A stretch of 64,000 bases of DNA from Thysanoteuthis rhombus (GCA_963457665.1 OY735209.1:61725475-61789474); one strand, 5' to 3'; shown: positions 1-11,600, counted from the stretch's first letter. The notes: generated from the sequence alone by a model not told the origin. A program made the numbers and translations.

Positions 1-30
1 ATAACAATTCATTCCAAGCCATAATAATAC

Positions 31-352
31 AATGTTTTTCTTTCATGAATCCCCCTTTTTTTCTAGAAATTTCTAATTAATAAAAATTTGTCTTTTTGGG
101 GATTTTTATCACTCACTAGATGTTTTGAATTTATTGAAGGAGGAAAAATATCCACAAAACTAACCGCTGTTTTTCTTTCATGAGTTCCCATTTTTTATTC
201 ATTTTCAATTAATAAAAATTTGAAAGAAATGAGCAAGGCAAAACAATTTGAAATACAATTTACTCAAAGCAACACTAATACAATGTATCTATTTACTTTT
301 GTTTCTCTTTCATGAATTCTCTTATTTCTCTTCATTGTTAATTAATGAAATT
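31..352 (+). repeat. three degenerate direct repeats, spacing about 130 bp
   Basis: A unit of about 65 bp is seen three times, at roughly 31-90, 160-222 and 290-352. Each unit has a T-rich start containing TTTCTTTCATGA or TTTCTCTTTCATGA, then a C/T-rich stretch, then TTAATTAATAAAAATTT or a close variant. The spacing between units is about 130 bp, so this is an old tandem array or the edge of a larger satellite that continues left of the window. No coding potential is seen. Confidence 0.55.
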
Positions 353-420
353 TTTTACACAAAAATTTTGGCTTTCTACTTTCAAGCGATTTCCTGTTGA
401 GCATTCATCTAGTTATCATG

Positions 421-800
421 ATTATCAACTGCAGTAACAATTATTTGCATAACAAGTGAGATATATATGTGAAAAAGCTTTTTTATTTTCCCAACCACAA
501 GATGACCAATGTCTTTTGGCAGCATGTTGGGGTGATCAATCAAAAAATTAGAGAAAAGGATGTTCAGTCGATAAGTTTCTCCTCCTGCTTTTTGTTGGGC
601 ATTAAAATGTCCAAATTTTCAAAAAACAAAAAAGAAACATTCTCCCTACTGAGGATAGTGTGTGCGCAAAATTTCAAGTCTTTACTATGAACGCTTACAG
701 CTGGGTGAAGTCCGGATACATAGACATATATTAATGTCAAAACACATGAATAACCTAAACTCAACAACAGTATTTAAACCAGTGTTGTGGGTAGTGATGA
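421..800 (+). repeat. dispersed ~430-bp repeat, form B, copy 1
   Basis: This carries the family core around GACCAATGTCTTTTGGCAGC (about 502-522), then GGGGTGATCAAT and a TTGTTGGGC block. The right half is the form B end: GGATACATAGACATATA, then ACACATGAATAACC, then an arm resembling GTTTAAACTGGTCTGTTGTG followed by GTGATGA. Short open frames here are chance. The same blocks recur at 21.5, 25.2 and 37.3 kb. Confidence 0.6.
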
Positions 801-1104
801 TGAGTCAAGACAACTTAAGACTATTATATCTACTATAAATACTCTTACTACAAGGTGAACATTTTATATTTGCCATAACAAATATAAGTAGTTGTGAAGA
901 GAATACTAATTAACTGTGAAGGATCAAATATAATGTTTGAACCCTGTCACTTGCAGTTAGATTGGTATGATGCAATAATCATCTATCTTTATTGAAATGT
1001 GTTGGTCCAATAGAAAGGGTCTGGCTTCATTTGGATGGGCAAGAATTATGTGACAAAATCAGGCTAAAACCTAAATTGAGACCTCAGGATTTTAGGTATC
1101 ATTA

Positions 1105-1406
1105 TTAAAAGCTATTTTATCATATAGAGAGATCAAAACCCAATATATTATAGAAAAACAGTCCAAGAAATTATAGAAGACATCAGAAAACTCAATTGGC
1201 AATGGGCTGGCCATGTTGCAAGAAAGTCAGACAACTGCTGGAAATTGCACTCACAATATATATCCCCAGAGATCATGTGTGATGTTGTAACTGAACAGAA
1301 AATAAGACAGTGTGACAAACTAGACAGGTTCAGAAAGTACATGCTTGGCAACGCCTATGATAGAGATCTCTGGCAAATTTTTAGGGAAATTCCAAGTCCA
1401 ACAAAG

Positions 1407-1476
<70 letters not shown>

Positions 1477-1478
1477 TA
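1105..1478 (+). mobile_element. RTE-type non-LTR retrotransposon, 3' end fragment
   Basis: The plus-strand translation gives the C-terminal RTE signature QWAGHVARK (about 1198-1224), followed by a stretch ending FRKYMLGNAYDRDLWQI, the end of the RTE open reading frame seen in other copies here. The fragment lacks endonuclease and reverse transcriptase, so it is a severe 5' truncation. It runs into a GCT/GAT array, the typical 3' tail of this family. The frame stays open through the array and would encode poly-Ala and poly-Asp; this is almost certainly not a real protein. Confidence 0.8.
1407..1476 (+). repeat. compound (GCT)n(GAT)n trinucleotide array
   Basis: About seven GCT units pass directly into about sixteen GAT units. 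It sits where the RTE copy's tail should be, so it is an expanded retrotransposon 3' tail rather than an independent microsatellite. Tails of other copies in the window are also GAT/ATC or GCT/AGC. Confidence 0.9.
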
Positions 1479-1599
1479 AAAACGCGGTACAAGGTGAATT
1501 CAGGGGATAACAGCTTGGAGAATGGACTCAGTGGGCCAAGTTCAACTTCCCAAACTAATGTCATTGGGAAGGCATGAATTAATTTCTGTCCCCTGCTAT

Positions 1600-1770
1600 A
1601 GGTTAAATAGAACAGAGTGAAGTGAGTGATGCCACTTCAGGTGCTTGTGACCTCCAAGCTCAATTCACATATCGCAAACATGGTGGGGAATATAGTCATG
1701 TGATATTTGGGGCTGAAGCTATAGCCAGCATAATAGCTCTTCTTACTTTTGACATACATACAATAAAAGA
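1600..1770 (+). repeat. dispersed repeat shared with 3.87-4.06 kb
   Basis: A block starting GTGAGTGATGCCACTT (about 1624), continuing with a GTGACCTCCAAG segment and then TTCACATATCGCA, aligns with the block at about 3914-3975. Both continue past the core with weaker similarity. The family is not recognised; two copies in the same orientation are visible. Confidence 0.5.
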
Positions 1771-1829
1771 CATTCTTACATTGGGTTGGTCAGAGGCTAT
1801 ACAAATCAAAATGCCATGAAAACAAACAA

Positions 1830-3285
1830 AAGAAGTTCTTACAGTAAACCATGAATTTTCATAATAAGTATTTGATGAACAAAAGCTGAAAATACTTTTC
1901 TAATAATAGGAAAGAACCTTTCCCAGAGAAATCAATAATCGTTATTGTCAAGATCAATTAATTTATATCATTTGCATGAAATGTGAATCAACTCATCCAA
2001 GTAACCAACACACATAACTATGGATGTTAGCCAGTCAAACTGATTTTTGATCTTCTAAATTAAATGATCACATAATAGTCACTTGGTATCCATTCTAAAA
2101 CCAACAATGAATACATTATAGAAGCCTCATTATACTCTCAGCTAACGTTGATGATTAATAAGTGTTTATCAAACTTCATACAATGTAATGAATCAGAAAA
2201 TGAGATAACAATATTCACACTGATCTAATCAGACTAGTGTCCATATCTTGGTTATTACAACCTTCAGGCCATTGTCTTGCCTTTTTTAGATGACTGTCAT
2301 ATTTAGTAACTATATGGGAATTTCAAACCAAACCCTTTATCCCATCCTTGGGGTATATTGGTTCTCGTTCTGTCTCCATCAGAGAGGGTATCTTGTTTCA
2401 GTTAACTCTACTTAGTTAAAAGTGTTGCCACTTTTGCGTTTTCCACAGGACCAAAATATATGACTTTCACTGGCTGACCCAGAGATTGAACTTATGACCA
2501 TTAGGTAACTGATGCACTTGGCTCATTCTTTTATTTTCTTGGTTATTGTCCCATAAGACAATCAGGTGATGGAATTTTGCAAAAATCTCCATGGATAAAT
2601 TTTAAAAATGAGTAAATTGAAGAACAATTTTTGTTTTCTTTATGCTTGGCTGAAACAATCTCGATAGAATATTCACTGACCGAGACAAATTCCAATTTTC
2701 TGATTATGTTGTTGCATTCATATTGGCTAAACTTCATTCATGAACAAAATGAAAAAAAAAGTACCATTATTTTTACAAAAATATTATTGTTATGAAGATA
2801 TCTGTTAGACACTATTGATTTTTGTCACTTATGTGAGAGATTTGGATATCCATCTTCAACATCTTTGGTAATAATTAAAAAATGGCTCTGACTTTGAATT
2901 ATCCAAAAATATAACAGCCGCACAAAACAAAATGATATGAAAGAGTAATTATGATCAATAACATAAGAGAAATTGATCGAAGTGTGTTCATGGCAAATTA
3001 AAATCATCTATTCTTATTTACTTGATAAGATTAATGTTGCATGAGTGTTCACTCCAAAGACTAAGTATTTTCAGTTGCTTTTCAATTGAGTATATTTTAT
3101 AAGTATAAGACTGACTCTTTGTTGAAGGGAAGAATACGGGCTTTTTTGTATAAGTCTGAAAGTGCTGCCACCCATTGCAATCCTAATCATTATTTCTCTT
3201 GTATAACAGAATAAAAGTTATACCACATTGGAATCTTTCCATGATGCTTATAAGGAATTTCAATGAGTGTTGAGGAATTCCAAGA
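1830..3285. other. AT-rich, no gene recognised; weak SINE trace at 2440-2530
   Basis: No open frame with recognisable protein similarity was found on either strand. On the minus strand near 2440-2530 there is a polymerase III B-box-like string, AAGTTCAATCTCTGG, with an upstream segment that could be a decayed A box. This suggests a tRNA-derived SINE head but is weak. The rest looks unique or too decayed to classify. Confidence 0.4.
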
Positions 3286-3289
3286 TAAG

Positions 3290-3660
3290 TTATGCAGAAT
3301 ATGTTCAAGCCAGAATTGATTAAGAGACGCTGGATTCCCACAAATTTGGAGAATAACCCTGAGCGTTCTAAACAGCAGAAAATCTCCTATTCCTGCTCTA
3401 ATCAATGAACCTGAAGTTATTCCCTCTTCTTCAGACAAAGAGAATCTGTTTGCAATGAACTTTGCATCAAACTTCAGACTGGATGACTCCAACCATCCTT
3501 TACAAGAGTTTCCCCATTCATACTCACAGCTATTCCTGACTTCAGAATGTACGTCAAAGAGGTGTCCAAAATTATTCCTGATCTTGATTCGTCAAAAGCA
3601 ACTGGACTAGACCAAATCCCTGCCATGGCTTTGCTTTGCAAGAATTTGTTAAGTTATTCA
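3290..3660 (+). pseudogene. jockey/CR1-like non-LTR retrotransposon fragment (region just before and at the start of the RT)
   Basis: Plus-strand translation gives SPIPALINEPEV and then SDKENLFAMNFASNFRLDD, the linker that precedes the reverse transcriptase in jockey/CR1-like LINEs. After a frameshift near 3535 it continues as VSKIIPDLDSSKATGLDQIP (3559 onward), the conserved N-terminal fingers motif of that RT. It is a different LINE clade from the RTE copies in the rest of the window. No polymerase catalytic motif remains; downstream similarity fades by about 3660. The long minus-strand open frame at 3190-3492 is its antisense shadow. Confidence 0.75.
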
Positions 3661-3869
3661 ACCGTTATCTCAAAATCCGTGTGTCAAACAGATTGGCCAA
3701 AATATAATCTCTATCTATACTTGAGAGCCTTTGATTTTCTTCCCTACAGATTTCATCCTAATTTTTTTCCCTCTTTATTCAGCCAGAGGCTTACAACAAA
3801 ATTGCATTGGATACTCCAGTCATTCTGCAATCACCAAAGTGAGGCTATGTGAACCCTGGTCCGAACGTA

Positions 3870-4060
3870 CATAGGTGACCACTTGGAAATATCAAGTGCC
3901 ATAAGCAAAAATGGTTGAGTGAGTGATACCACTTTGAAGGTTCGTCACCTGTAAGTCCATTTCACATACTGCAGGGTGAAACAAGAAAAAAGCTTGTGAT
4001 ATGTGAAGTCTAGGCAGGGAAAGCTGATGCCATAGGCAGTGTAAGGGCACAGCTTACTTC
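3870..4060 (+). repeat. dispersed repeat shared with 1.60-1.77 kb
   Basis: It contains GTGAGTGATACCACTT, CGTCACCTGTAAGTCC and TTTCACATACTGCA in the same order as the block at 1624-1684. Class unknown. Confidence 0.5.
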
Positions 4061-4377
4061 ATTCAGCCAGGAGAGAACTCAAAAAGGCATCTGAGCAACT
4101 TTAGCAATCTATTATAAGTAAGTTCACAGAGCTTACTGAAAGTACATGCCTGCAATTTTGGATGTGCACTGATATATCTTAAAAGCAGTGTATGATATCA
4201 AAACATCATAAAGTGTCAAGCATAAAAAAGAAAAAAAAACAAAGAAAAAAAAAACAAATATAATTCCTTACCAAAGATGAAAAACACAGAAATCTGGAGT
4301 CTTCCCAAAATGGTTCCTTGTAAAAGATCCAAAGATCCAATATTTCAAATAAATCATCTGTATGCACAACCAGCAAG

Positions 4378-4378
<1 letters not shown>

Positions 4379-4427
<49 letters not shown>

Positions 4428-4611
4428 ATATATATATACATATATATACATATACATATATATATATATACATATACATCTATATATATACATATACATC
4501 TATGTATATATACACACACACACACACACTTATATATATATATATATATATACAAACATATATTTATATATATATATATACACACACACACCTATATATA
4601 TATATATATAA

Positions 4612-4671
<60 letters not shown>
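4379..4671. repeat. long (TA)n / (CA)n compound microsatellite
   Basis: Almost 300 bp of TA dinucleotides is interrupted by CATATACA and CACACACA blocks. Several reading frames stay open through it (Tyr/Ile or Thr/His runs), but these are artefacts of the dinucleotide repeat. Confidence 0.97.
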
Positions 4672-4674
<3 letters not shown>

Positions 4675-5119
4675 TGTGTATTTATAATATAGACATATTC
4701 TTGTGTGTATATCAATGTGTAATGTATACACATTCTTTTACTCTTTTCTCATCAGAGATTTAGTCTATAGTGAATTATACACATATTGTTACATTTGTGC
4801 ACTTATTCTACTGATGCCCTTATATTTGCAAAGAATACATACCATACCTCATGTACTGACACCATAAGAAATCTTAAGAAAGGATTAGCTTGCCTTGAAT
4901 ATCAGGTTTTGAAATACTGGCTTTTACTTTTAGTGGCCTTAGGTCTGACTGTGCCCCTGTCCAAATTATTATCGATTATTTTTTAGAATTTTTTCTCAAT
5001 AATTCTTTTTCTTTTCCTAATCCCTTCCCCCCAGTACAGGATTTGCTCTCATCTCAAGAAGATTACTCGTACCTAGGTTTATATTAAAACCAATTAGGTT
5101 GACATACTTACATTCATCA

Positions 5120-5126
<7 letters not shown>

Positions 5127-5154
<28 letters not shown>

Positions 5155-5157
5155 TGT
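5127..5157. repeat. (ATGT)n tetranucleotide microsatellite
   Basis: About eight perfect TATG/ATGT units follow a short TA run. Confidence 0.95.
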
Positions 5158-5199
5158 TACCCAACCCCTGTTGTTATAGGTGTCAGAGTTTGTATGGTT

Positions 5200-5530
5200 C
5201 TCAGTTTGAGGGTAAGTCTCTTATGTGATGCCCCTTATACTTTTAGTTAAGAAATCGATTCAAAACTCTTCTTTTAGCTACATACCTAAAAAGTCACTTC
5301 CAATGACAACTCCCAAATGAAAGCCTTGAACACACTCGTTCAATTGCTCATTTATGCTGACGCTTCTAGCAGGTTACTATCTCTCTCTCTCTCTCTCTAG
5401 TTCTCTCTGGGATTGGTGTCATTTTGCCGGTCTACCAGCCTATTCAAACTTCACCGTTTTTTCCACTGTGACCAATCACTCAACTAAACATTGATCATTC
5501 TAATTCATCAATGTCAAGGCATCTTTCATG
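5200..5530 (+). repeat. dispersed ~310-bp repeat R3, copy 1
   Basis: It aligns with 22015-22330 in the same orientation. Shared landmarks in order are CTTTTAGTTAAGAAATCGAT (variable), ATACCTAAAAAGTCACTTCC, a GTTCAATTGCTCATTT block, a CT-rich stretch, ATTGGTGTCATTTTGCCGG, and CCACTGTGACCAATCACT. A (CT)n microsatellite at 5381-5400 lies inside. Class unknown. Confidence 0.65.
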
Positions 5531-5955
5531 CACATAGCTACTCAACCACCACCATCACTAGTTCAAAAGGCGTGTACACCTCAATCTCTCATTAAAAAAA
5601 TGGCAACGCATTTACTACACCAGTCACAATGATCTGTATTCTAATTCTCCTTACTCCAGGAAGCACACATGGATCAAACCCCACATGTGTCTATGTCTCA
5701 AATAGTCTGTCTGTCATGTTTTTCAGTATCAAAGTATGGCCTCCAAGTTGTTCACACAAGATCCCAAATATGTCGCCCACAACTTGACAGACATATGCAC
5801 TGATACCTGGTCTCCATACCCATTCTTTGATGAGTTCCAAGTCTCATGGATTCACAACAGTTCAGACACCTCCGATCCAACACATGACTACAACTACTCA
5901 TTTGCACAAAGCTCCCATCTTTCATGTAGGAGCTATCTCCTATCTTCTCTCCTCC
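5531..5955. other. no feature recognised
   Basis: Moderately C/T-rich sequence. A 75-codon plus-strand and an 80-codon minus-strand open frame overlap here, but neither translation resembles a known family. It may be part of the flanking R3 or R4 repeats. Confidence 0.35.
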
Positions 5956-5959
5956 TACT

Positions 5960-6160
5960 ATGATCATATCAATGTTTTTTATACATATTTCCATTTCAGT
6001 CCTGTATCGTCATAAATGGTTATGTATGTTGTTTTTCTTTCATCTAAATACCTCAATGCTAAATGTGTCATCTTCACTCTGTTTAATCTACGTCCACAAT
6101 CATACTTGGCACATATATCCTCCATACATCTCCTTTCCCGTTCCGCATTTCCATTGATGT
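5960..6160 (+). repeat. dispersed repeat R4, copy 1 (weak)
   Basis: A block with GTTTAATCTACGTCCACA, then CATACTTGGCACATATATCC, resembles 38590-38650. The R4 copies at 38.6 and 42.1 kb extend further right with other conserved blocks. Class unknown. Confidence 0.4.
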
Positions 6161-6204
6161 CGACGTGCAGGCTTATAAATACAGTGGGCACCCAAAACTT
6201 AACG

Positions 6205-8600
6205 ATACTTGGTAAAGTTCCATTTTCCAGTACCATAAGTGACTATCTGGAGGATGCATTGGTTGTATACTCTTCTTTTTGGGACCAATATGATTTCCTT
6301 CATCTTGAAGCTTGAGCTAGCTCTATGACAGACTTGTTATCCTAGGGTGATTCTTTGTTTGATTTCTTTTGAGTATTTCATGGAGCTTTGTTGTCCTCCA
6401 TAGATCTTGTTGTCTACATTCTCCAGCTTTGCATCTTTGATTTTGATTGTAGTTTGTTCATGTGAAGGCCGAATTTCTTGCTTTTTTCATTCAGTTTGTC
6501 TAGCCTTTATTGGAAGTCATGAAGGTTTCCCTGCAAAAAGGACAATGTTGTCTGCAATTCTGAGGTTGCTCAGATATTTGCCATCTATTTTGATTCCTTT
6601 ATTCTCTTAGTGTAGGTTTCTAAAGATCATCTTAAGGTAGGTAGTGAAGAGTTTGAGCAAGCTGGAATCACCTTGTCTTTCCCCTTTTTCAAGCTGAGAG
6701 GATTCAAAGTCTTCCTGTTGCCTGATAAAGGAGCGGTTGAGATGGTATATATGTTGTAGTATTCAGACATATACAAGGTCTACACCTTGTTGAATGATAA
6801 CTTCAATGCCTTCGGTTAGAGTCAAAGGTCTTCTAGAAGTTGATAAATGCCACAGCAAGTGGATTTTTATATTCTGCTGCTTTTTCTTTTAGTCGATTTA
6901 TTCTAAAGCCAGCTTGCTTCCATGGATGGTTTTCATCTCAAGTTTTGATTTTGTTGGTGATAATTTAGGTAAAAAATTTGTACATCCTGTGAGTAGACTC
7001 ATTGGCCTATAGTTGTTGAGGTCTTTTAGGTTCCCTTCTTTCATATATAAGCTTCATCATTGCAGTGTTCTAATCTTCTGGGACTTTGCTTTGTTTTGGG
7101 TATAGGTTGAATAGAATAGCTAGTTTCCAAGTGTTGATCTTACCAGCTTTTTTGAGTAGATTGATGGTGATATTATCTGGTCAAGGGGCTTTTCCTTTCT
7201 TTCTTTATTTGATGGCTTGTTTCACCTCCCATGGTGTAACTTCTGAAAATCCTTTAACTGATTGCTCACATCTTGCACGTCCTGTTCATTGTTTTGTGGT
7301 CATCGTTTAGAGTTGAAGAGTTTTAGTAGAATTTTTGGACATGTTTGACAATCTCTGTCTTTTGTTAAGTCTCCATTCTCTTCAAATTGACTAGTTATTT
7401 GTTTCTGTCCTGTATTGAGTTTAATTAATAGCTTAAAAACTCATATTCTGAGAATTGTTTCTAGGATTGCTGTTAGGTAACTTCTATTGTCTTCTTTTTG
7501 TTCCTCTTTTTACTGTTTCATCCAATTCGGTCCCTTCAGTTTTCTCTCTCATTGTTGTCAGTGTTTTGGGATTTCTTTGTTTTTCTATGAGATTCCTGGT
7601 TTCATCAAGAGATTTCACTGATGGCCACTGATGGTTTGTGTGCTGTTTCGTATAAACATAATAATGACTTCAATTAGAGAGGCTGTTACTTTGTTGCTGA
7701 ATTTGTTGATGTTGGTGATTCTGATTAGGTTAGAAGTTTATAACATTTCAAGCTAGAAGGATTGAGTGAGTTCTTTTGGTGCATTTAGTGATTGCGGTTT
7801 GGTGCGGAACATTTTTCCTGCATTCTTTGAAGGAGTTAATTTGGATTTTACATCTTACCATTCTGTGGTTGCTTATTATGTTGACTTGATTTAGAACCTG
7901 GATGTCTTTGACATTGTTGCTTTTGTCCACAAGGATATAGTCTATTCCATGCTTGGTTTTGTGGTAGGGCTTTTTTTTCCATTGGGTTTCTTCTTGAAGA
8001 AGATGCTCATGATTTTGAACCTGTTTGCTGTTGCAAAGATCTTCACCTCTCTCATTCCGTGTTTTATATTTAAACTCACTGACATAATGATCTTTTTGTT
8101 GTCCTACCAGTGCGTTGAAGTTTCCAATAATGACATAGAAGTATTTTCTGGTATCTTTGAGTAGGGAGTTTAAATCAACATAGAAATTGTCAATTTCCTC
8201 TTTGATTGATAGCCAAGTGAGAGCATAGACTTGGATGACATACAATTTACACCTCTTTGAGAGTTGTATGGTGACACTGGCTATGTGGTCTTGGACAGTT
8301 TTGAAGTCTACCACATTGTATTTGTGTTCTTTCTTAATGAGCAAGCCGACTTCACTTTATTTTACTTTCCCATTTCTGTGGATGCAAAGAAGACCCGCCT
8401 CTTTTCATTTCGCTAATACCAATTATGTTCTATTTGTTGTTTTTCATTCCATTTTCAAGATCGGTTCAGAGCATGTTTATTGCACATTCTAACATTGTAG
8501 GTGCCAATGTATAATGTTGTTTTCTTGGTGAAAGTTTTCGGACTCTGTCTGGGTAGTCTCTGTTAGAGCATATTACCCCAACCCAAGGCAACTGATGTGA
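6205..8600 (-). mobile_element. RTE-type retrotransposon, long degenerate copy
   Basis: Read on the minus strand, this is the longest collinear RTE copy in the window. The order is a short N-terminal remnant (about 8600-8500), endonuclease (8344-7750), linker (about 7750-7350), reverse transcriptase fingers and palm (about 7250-6500), and part of the C-terminal region (to about 6205). The 3' terminal region and tail are missing. The polymerase motif reads LSNLRIADNI (about 6570-6540), with the second catalytic aspartate of the usual FADD box replaced. Stops and frameshifts occur throughout, so it cannot encode an active protein. Confidence 0.85.
7748..8344 (-). pseudogene. RTE endonuclease (APE/EEP fold), inactive remnant
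   Basis: A 198-codon open frame covers most of the apurinic-type endonuclease that nicks target DNA for target-primed reverse transcription. Conserved landmarks are VVDFKTVQDHIASVTIQLSKR, then YVIIGNFNALVGQ, HGIDYILVDKS and ISNHRMVRCKI. In this fold the metal-binding and catalytic motifs should be GDFN and SDH. Here both aspartates read Asn (GNFN and SNH), so the protein would be inactive even without the truncation. The copies at 11.2 and 11.4 kb keep both motifs. Confidence 0.85.
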
Positions 8601-9142
8601 CAAAAAGAGAGACCCGTCAAAAATCAACTATGTTCTTTTTTGCAAAGTCCAATCTTTGTTTCAGTTTTGTGATGTGTAGTTCTCAATATCTTTGAGTACA
8701 CATACACACACATACACACATACATTAATACTTTATAAGGCTAGTTAATTCAGTCTAACTTCTAGCTGGAATCTAATTCACTTCCTCTCTGTGAGGTCGC
8801 ATTTGTATGTATGCATGTATGTATATAAGTTATCTTGCTCTTCTACATTGATCTTGCCCACTTTCAGGAGGGGGGGGGAGTGAATAGTCCTTTAGATTAG
8901 AAGTTACATTTTTCATCAATTTAATTCAATCTTTTTTCCCCCGGGGTTCAGTAGGTCGCCATTTAGAAATAGCATCCAGCCAATCATTGTAGTCACATCA
9001 ACCCCCATTTTAGGAGTTATTCCATAGGAACTAGTTAAAAACAGCCCAATAGTTAGAGTTTCCAGCTAGTACATATATATATATATAATATGAAATCCAT
9101 TCTATCCTATAAAACATTTACTTAGTTAAATCAGTCAAGATT
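8601..9142. other. no gene; short simple repeats
   Basis: Contains short (CA)n near 8700, a (TG)-rich stretch near 8810, a G run at 8870 and a short (TA)n at 9073. No protein similarity is seen. Confidence 0.5.
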
Positions 9143-9303
9143 GTACTCAGAAATCTTCAGAATTGAGTATTCAATCAGAAATAAGAAAGGAAAATGTAAA
9201 CAATGTAGAAATACGAAGAAAAAGTACTCAGAAATCTTTAAAATTGAGTATTCAATCAGGAACAAGAAAAGAAAATGTCGGAAGAAAATACGAAGAAAAA
9301 GTA
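9143..9303 (+). repeat. tandem duplication, two ~81-bp units
   Basis: Two adjacent units (about 9143-9223 and 9224-9302) share GTACTCAGAAATCTT, AATTGAGTATTCAATCAG, a GAAAATGT block and ATACGAAGAAAAA. They differ by several substitutions and a small deletion. Two overlapping short open frames run through it, but their periodic Lys-rich translations only reflect the duplication. Confidence 0.85.
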
Positions 9304-11039
9304 AAATATTTTCTGAAAAAATTCCATTTAGGATGTGTGTGCAATTACAATAGCCTTGAGAAAGCCATGTCTAAATTTTTCGTTTTGTTTTGAGAGTAGA
9401 GAGAGAGAAAACAGGAGAAAGAGTAATAAACAATCCGTATACACACACACACACACACATACACATACACCCAGATGGATAGATTGAAAGAAACAGAGAG
9501 ATAGAACAGAAAAATAAAATTGTTCTCAGTGAATGGAAATAGAAATGAAAGAGAGCACTAAGAAGAAATAGTAATAGTCTGTCTGTTTCTCTCCATATAC
9601 ATACATATATAGAGATAGATATTAGAATAATATGACAATGTCGAGTACAAATGAGATATCTTTACTTGATTTTGATGTTTTGCCAGTTCATCCTGGCTTC
9701 TTTAGAAAAAGTGGAGATACAAGAAGTTGTCTGTCACATAGAGTCAATGTCAAGTTGTGGGCGGATTAAGTGATTAATATTTAAACTAAGTGGATCTCAG
9801 GTGTTTCAAAAATTAGGATAGGGCTGGGCTGTGTGCGTAGATAATCAAGGAGCGTGTCAAATAACATCATGGTGTGTATTAATTAGGAAGTGGATTTCCA
9901 AGTGTTTTAAAAGTGTTAGATAAAGGAAATAGATCCAGGAAAGAGAAATTTATTTTTATACTCAAACCTTTTTTCATTTTGAGTGCATTTCAAGTTCAGA
10001 TCATTATGCCTGTAATTCTTTGCAATATGTTTGTTTGCCATGCTGAATTTTTTCAAATTATTTGTACACAGTATTTTTAAACATTTTCTGACAACAGTTC
10101 ATTACCTGATGAGTGTCAGAGAAACCCCTCAGTACTCATTTTAAAAACAAATTTAAAACTTCATCTTCAATATTTCACCATGTAAACGTGGATTACGGCA
10201 ACTTTTTTTAATCAAAACAGTTTTGAATACTTCTTACTGGTTTGTTTCAGTAATTTTTTTACTAGATCTTTAAGATTTGCTCATCAGGAAATAGATTTCA
10301 TTTAAGCTTAAAATATATGTGATTGGAATATGAAACCTGATAAAAAGAAAATTCAATAACACGTTTTTTTGAATTTGGGGAATGAATGCAAAAAAACAAT
10401 GTTAATCGTTTACATTTAGATTATGAGACCTGTTAAGAGAGTGTCATTTATTATTAAAACTTTTGTTATGTTTTAATCTAACCATTTTGTCCTGCTTGCT
10501 ACTTTAAGGGGTGAAATTTAGTCTGGTACCCTTCATTTGGCACCCCTGTAAATATATGAAAGTTTTTTCATATTTTGATGTTTTGAGAGACTAATACCTA
10601 CATTTCAGTGGAAAATTTTTAACTCTTTAAAAACATTGAAAATCTATGTCCAAATAGTATTGTTTGAAGAAAAATTCAAGATGATCCATGTAAGCTGGAA
10701 CTCCCTAAAATGCGGGAATATAGGTGTCCAGTTCAGCCTTGTTGAAATTGACCAAAACCCTCATAAAACCTTTGAAAGATTTTTTTCTTAAAACCAAGAA
10801 ATTTCTGGAAAATTCTGGGGTGTAATAGATTGGAAGCATCAAAAACTGGAAGAGAAAAAAATTCTCCTTCGAGGACTGCGAAGTCAAAGAAATGAATCTT
10901 GACCAAAAGTTTGAACCCCCACACCAAAAAATGTTACGAAGACCAACCAAAATTTGTTGCACCTGAATTCATTAGTTTGTATTGAAGTAGTGAATATGTT
11001 TGAGATAAACTAATATATTTAGTTGTAAGAAATTATAGT
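9304..11039. other. no gene recognised; (AC)n at 9438-9460
   Basis: A (AC)n run at 9438-9460 is the only simple repeat. The stretch around 10500-10980 has an 85-codon minus-strand open frame with no recognisable similarity. A short string near 10956-11000 (GAATTCATTAGTTTGT) resembles one just right of the next RTE copy (12604-12622), which may mark a duplicated flank. Confidence 0.4.
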
Positions 11040-11153
11040 AATCTTTTAAATTGGTGAATGTAACTCTCAGAGAGGTACAAGCTAAATGTCATCCAAGTTT
11101 ATGCTTCCACTTCGCAATCAACCGAAGAAAAAATAAACAACTTCTATGATGAC

Positions 11154-11600
11154 TTGAACTCCCTATTACAAGATACCAAAAAATACTTCAACATCATCAT
11201 GGGAGATTTCAATGCACAAGTAGGACAAGGAAACAAACACTGCATTAGAGAATTTGGATACAAAAGACAGAATGAGAGAGGGGGGGGGCCTTGCAAACTT
11301 TGGAACCGCAAACAACTTGAAAATCATGAATATATTCTTCAAAAAGCAACCCAATAGAAAATCGACTTGGAAGAGTCCCAACCATGAAAAAAAAACAAAA
11401 TAGACTACATTTTAATGGACAAAAGCCACACCATCAAAGACATTCAAAATCTGAACCAAGTAAACATAGGAAGCGATCATAGAATCGTAAGATGTAAGAT
11501 GCAAGAAAGCACCAATAAAGAATGCAAAAGAATATTCCACACCAAACTGCAACCACTAAATGTACTAAATGAACTCACCCAACCTGCAAGCGAGAATTGA
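11154..11600 (+). pseudogene. RTE endonuclease, two out-of-frame pieces
   Basis: The first piece (11154-11357) carries NIIMGDFNAQVGQGNKH, with the GDFN motif intact. After the G run it drifts out of frame. The second piece (11415-11600) begins in DKSHTIKDIQNLNQVNIGSDH and keeps the SDH catalytic motif followed by RIVRCKM. Both catalytic motifs survive here although the frame is broken, unlike the 7.7-8.3 kb copy. Confidence 0.85.

Noticed and set aside
1245..1577. 110-codon frame with poly-Ala and poly-Asp tracts that looks like a low-complexity protein
   Set aside because: It is the tail end of an RTE fragment read through its GCT/GAT tail.
3190..3492. 100-codon minus-strand frame starting MESSSLKFDAKFIANRFSLS
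   Set aside because: It is the reverse of the jockey/CR1-like fragment, whose plus-strand translation matches conserved LINE motifs.
4206..4763. Several overlapping open frames of 97-136 codons rich in Tyr, Ile, Thr and His
   Set aside because: They are translations of the TA/CA microsatellite in different frames and have no other content.
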